A stretch of DNA of 64,000 nucleotides, taken from the NCBI GenBank assembly GCA_014871385.1, contig CM026426.1, positions 53,393,972-53,457,971 on the forward strand, written 5' to 3'. A model generated the notes under the pieces. It did not search any database. It saw only the letters and a list, made by a program, of their open reading frames with translations, and had not been told where the DNA came from. This stretch comes from Ceratodon purpureus. Its lineage: Eukaryota; Streptophyta; Bryopsida; Pseudoditrichales; Ditrichaceae. The translations under genes were made by a program, and so were the position numbers. This document shows, piece by piece, positions 62,241 through 64,000 of the stretch. The stretch's first letter is position 1, and each line of letters opens with the position of its first letter.

Positions 62241-62790
62241 GTGGAGACATTGAGGAAGCAAGAGGAACAGAAGGCTACGCTCATCAAAGGGCTAGAGGAG
62301 CAAGGAGCCGACGTCTACAAGGAGAAAATAAGAATGGAGGGAATCCGGGAACAGATAGCGGAGGAAGATGTGAAGGTCTTAGCTGCGAAGGAGGAATTGA
62401 AGCTTGCCGAAGAGGAGATCCAGTCATTGACATGAGGGTTGGAAACTAGACAGATGCAATTCGGCGGCCTTGCTGCGGAGAATTTCTGCTCAAACAGGGA
62501 TATAGTGGCTCTAATTTCTGCCCCCAGCCAATGGTGTATGCACGAGGAGATCCGAGGACATTGGAGTTTGAGCACACCAAGGAGAGCCAATTCTTCAGAT
62601 CACTCCTCGTTGCTTGGGCAATTTTCCATTTCCGCAATATGATATAGTTGTGTCCTCTTGTAGGCATCTGTATCACCTCTATTGTGCTTCAGTGTTGTAT
62701 GCCCGAGGCCGCAAGTGTGTGGCTGTACGGTGCGGAGACTTATCCCATCCGGACTGGCATCTAAGCTTTGGGTGGGGAGAGCCATCTTGA
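62241..62790 (+). pseudogene. Gene fragment: coiled coil followed by a Cys/His zinc-type motif
   Basis: The first part is a coiled coil ('METLRKQEEQKATLIKGLEE', 'KVLAAKEELKLAEEEIQSLT') ending at a TGA (62433-62435). Further on, 'RGDPRTLEFEHTKESQFFRS' and 'LLVAWAIFHFR' run in one frame. After a one-base frame change near 62635 the text continues 'QYDIVVSSCRHLYHLYCASV' and 'LYARGRKCVAVRCGD'. The spacing C-x2-H-x2-H-x2-C ... C-x4-C suggests a zinc site. Probably the 3' end of a repeat-borne gene. No family name can be given. Confidence 0.4.
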
Positions 62791-63324
62791 GAGCTATTGG
62801 AGAGGACCATAATGTTGGGATTGGAGGAGGAAAGAAAAAGATTACTGCATGAGAGAATAGACCAAGCTAAGGCGATGGTGCCCGCGGATGGTAAGTTTAC
62901 GTGACTTGCACACTAAACCACTCCTTTGCGATTCTTTGGAATTCTTTGAATTCTAGACCTCATGACACTTTGCGATTCGTAAATGTATGTTGTCCCTAGA
63001 GTTTTGTGTCTACTCCCTGGTTAATTGTTTGACTATTCTAGGCTTGATCTAAGGTACACGATTTATTGTAGAGAATGAAACACTAAGCAGGGCAAGGTCT
63101 CAACTTTGTAGAAAATATGGAGAGCTTCGGTACTGTACCTTCTCCCTAGTGCTTTTGTATTTTGTCATTTCTATTTGAGTCCGCAAGTGACTTAGTAAAC
63201 TCCAAGTTGTGGAAGTTTGGCTTAGGGTGTATGATTAGTACACTATCGGCTACTAAGTAAGGTACACATAGTGGAGGGAGAGACAAGTCAGGGAGAGTGC
63301 TTTACACGAGACGATGAGGGATAT
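62791..63324. other. Spacer
   Basis: No open frame with recognised content on either strand. Confidence 0.3.
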
Positions 63325-64000
63325 GTTGCCGCATCGACTGTTATAGCAAAGACCGCGCCCCGGCTCGGACTATAGGGAGAGATAAGTGAAGGGAAGCCAG
63401 ATCAAGCTGTGGTGATGGATTGCTTGACGGGTGGCAATCCCTTGAAGGGCTTCCAACCAGAACTGAACTCTGGGGATGATTCTTCGGAGGATGAGGAAGA
63501 AATCAAAATGTGTCCCTCGCATTCTAGCTCGGGCACAAGTATTTCAGGGGGCAACGACGAAGATGATGCTTCATCCGACCAGGCCGAGGGGGATCGTGAA
63601 GAAAGAGATCGTGAAGATGGTGATCAATTGGACCAGCCAACAGAGGGTCCGTTATCAGCTCTGCCTAAGGACATTGGGGCGACACCGTCTAAGAACACAA
63701 GCCTGGAGTGTAGAGGACCAACGTAGGGAACCAGTGCAGCGGGAGGAGGGGGCAGCCCAGTGGAAGGAGGCGGAGCACCAGCGGAAGAAGGCGGTCTAGC
63801 AGGTGTGGGCGGCATTCCAGTAGAGGGAGGCGGCAATCAAGTGGGGCAAGAAGTGCATGCACGTATCAATAACTGTCCACTGGTAGGATTCGGCGGTCTA
63901 GCAAGAGAAGGCGGTCTAGGGGGGAGAGGCGGCAGTCCAGTAGTAGGACGCGGCAGTCTAGCGTGTGGAGACGATGCTCTTGCAGGAGGGGGTGGCGGTC
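63325..64000 (+). CDS. Acidic then glycine-rich protein, 3' partial, with in-frame TAGs
   Basis: The reading stays in one frame from 'DDEGYVAASTVIAKTAPRLG' (~63.31 kb) to the window end. ATG 63415 opens 'MDCLTGGNPLKGFQPELNSG', then an acidic Ser/Asp/Glu stretch (DDSSEDEEEIK, DREERDREDGD). After a TAG at 63724-63726 comes a Gly-rich repeat with recurring GG-x-PVEGGG and GGLA units. TAGs at 63373 and 63724 interrupt it. It could be a pseudogene, or the first part could end at 63726. Low-complexity content prevents a family call. Confidence 0.4.

Noticed and set aside
31883-64000. A changed genetic code in which TAA/TAG mean Gln, suggested by many such codons in otherwise open non-viral frames
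   Set aside because: TGA codons and frame changes also occur in the same genes, some stops stand opposite Trp or other residues in the paralogue, and TAG ends frames normally elsewhere. C-to-T decay explains the data better.

Overview
The window looks like nuclear DNA from a streptophyte (a land plant or a charophyte alga; I cannot place it more closely). The reasons are GT-AG introns, Ty3/gypsy elements of the non-chromoviral Athila/Tat kind with a tRNA-Asp-type primer site, a Ty1/copia element with an initiator-Met-type primer site, MULE and mariner DNA transposons, many MITEs, and long AT-rich spacers. No rRNA, tRNA, CRISPR or bacterial-style operon was seen.

Layout. 1-728: end of a spliced gene for a Ulp1-type (C48) SUMO protease. 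729-27039: a gypsy element on the minus strand with 599-bp LTRs and target duplication CACGA. A second gypsy element, 3530-16904 (target duplication ACCTC), lies inside it. The inner element has LTRs of about 3.65 kb, and each LTR holds a copy of a large reading frame, 731 codons and open in the right copy. This is the most unusual object in the window. 28.9-31.5 kb: a decayed MULE transposase gene (DDE residues, SWIM zinc finger, one clear intron) with a 390-bp MITE inside it. 31.9-34.4 kb: a decayed plus-strand gene with a coiled coil. 36.0-39.6 kb: a 3'-truncated copia element.

40.2-40.5 kb holds two adjacent foldback structures. 41322-43105 is a complete-looking 1.78-kb MULE (188-bp TIRs, perfect 9-bp target duplication) that carries a non-transposase gene with a DLNEVP (EAR-like) motif, so it is a Pack-MULE candidate. 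43.5 kb has a tiny poly(A) retro-insertion with a 17-bp target duplication. 44.7 kb is a MITE. 45.9-47.3 kb is a broken Tc1/mariner-like transposon whose 5' end recurs in a short element at 57.3-58.0 kb. 48.6-50.0 kb (+) and 58.7-61.8 kb (-) are two copies of an intron-containing multicopy gene family that I do not recognise. 51.2-53.1 kb is AT-rich with two arrays of a degenerate GGGTTGAATT-centred repeat. 54.2-57.1 kb holds two unrecognised coding stretches. 62.2-64.0 kb has a coiled coil/zinc-motif gene fragment and an acidic, glycine-rich gene that runs off the window.

Overall this is nested transposon territory with few, if any, intact host genes. The decayed non-viral genes show many in-frame TAG, TGA and TAA codons at places expected to be Gln, Arg or Trp, with few frameshifts. 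That pattern fits C-to-T change at methylated cytosines in silenced repeats. Retroelements are described as fossils, and their individual lesions are not itemised.
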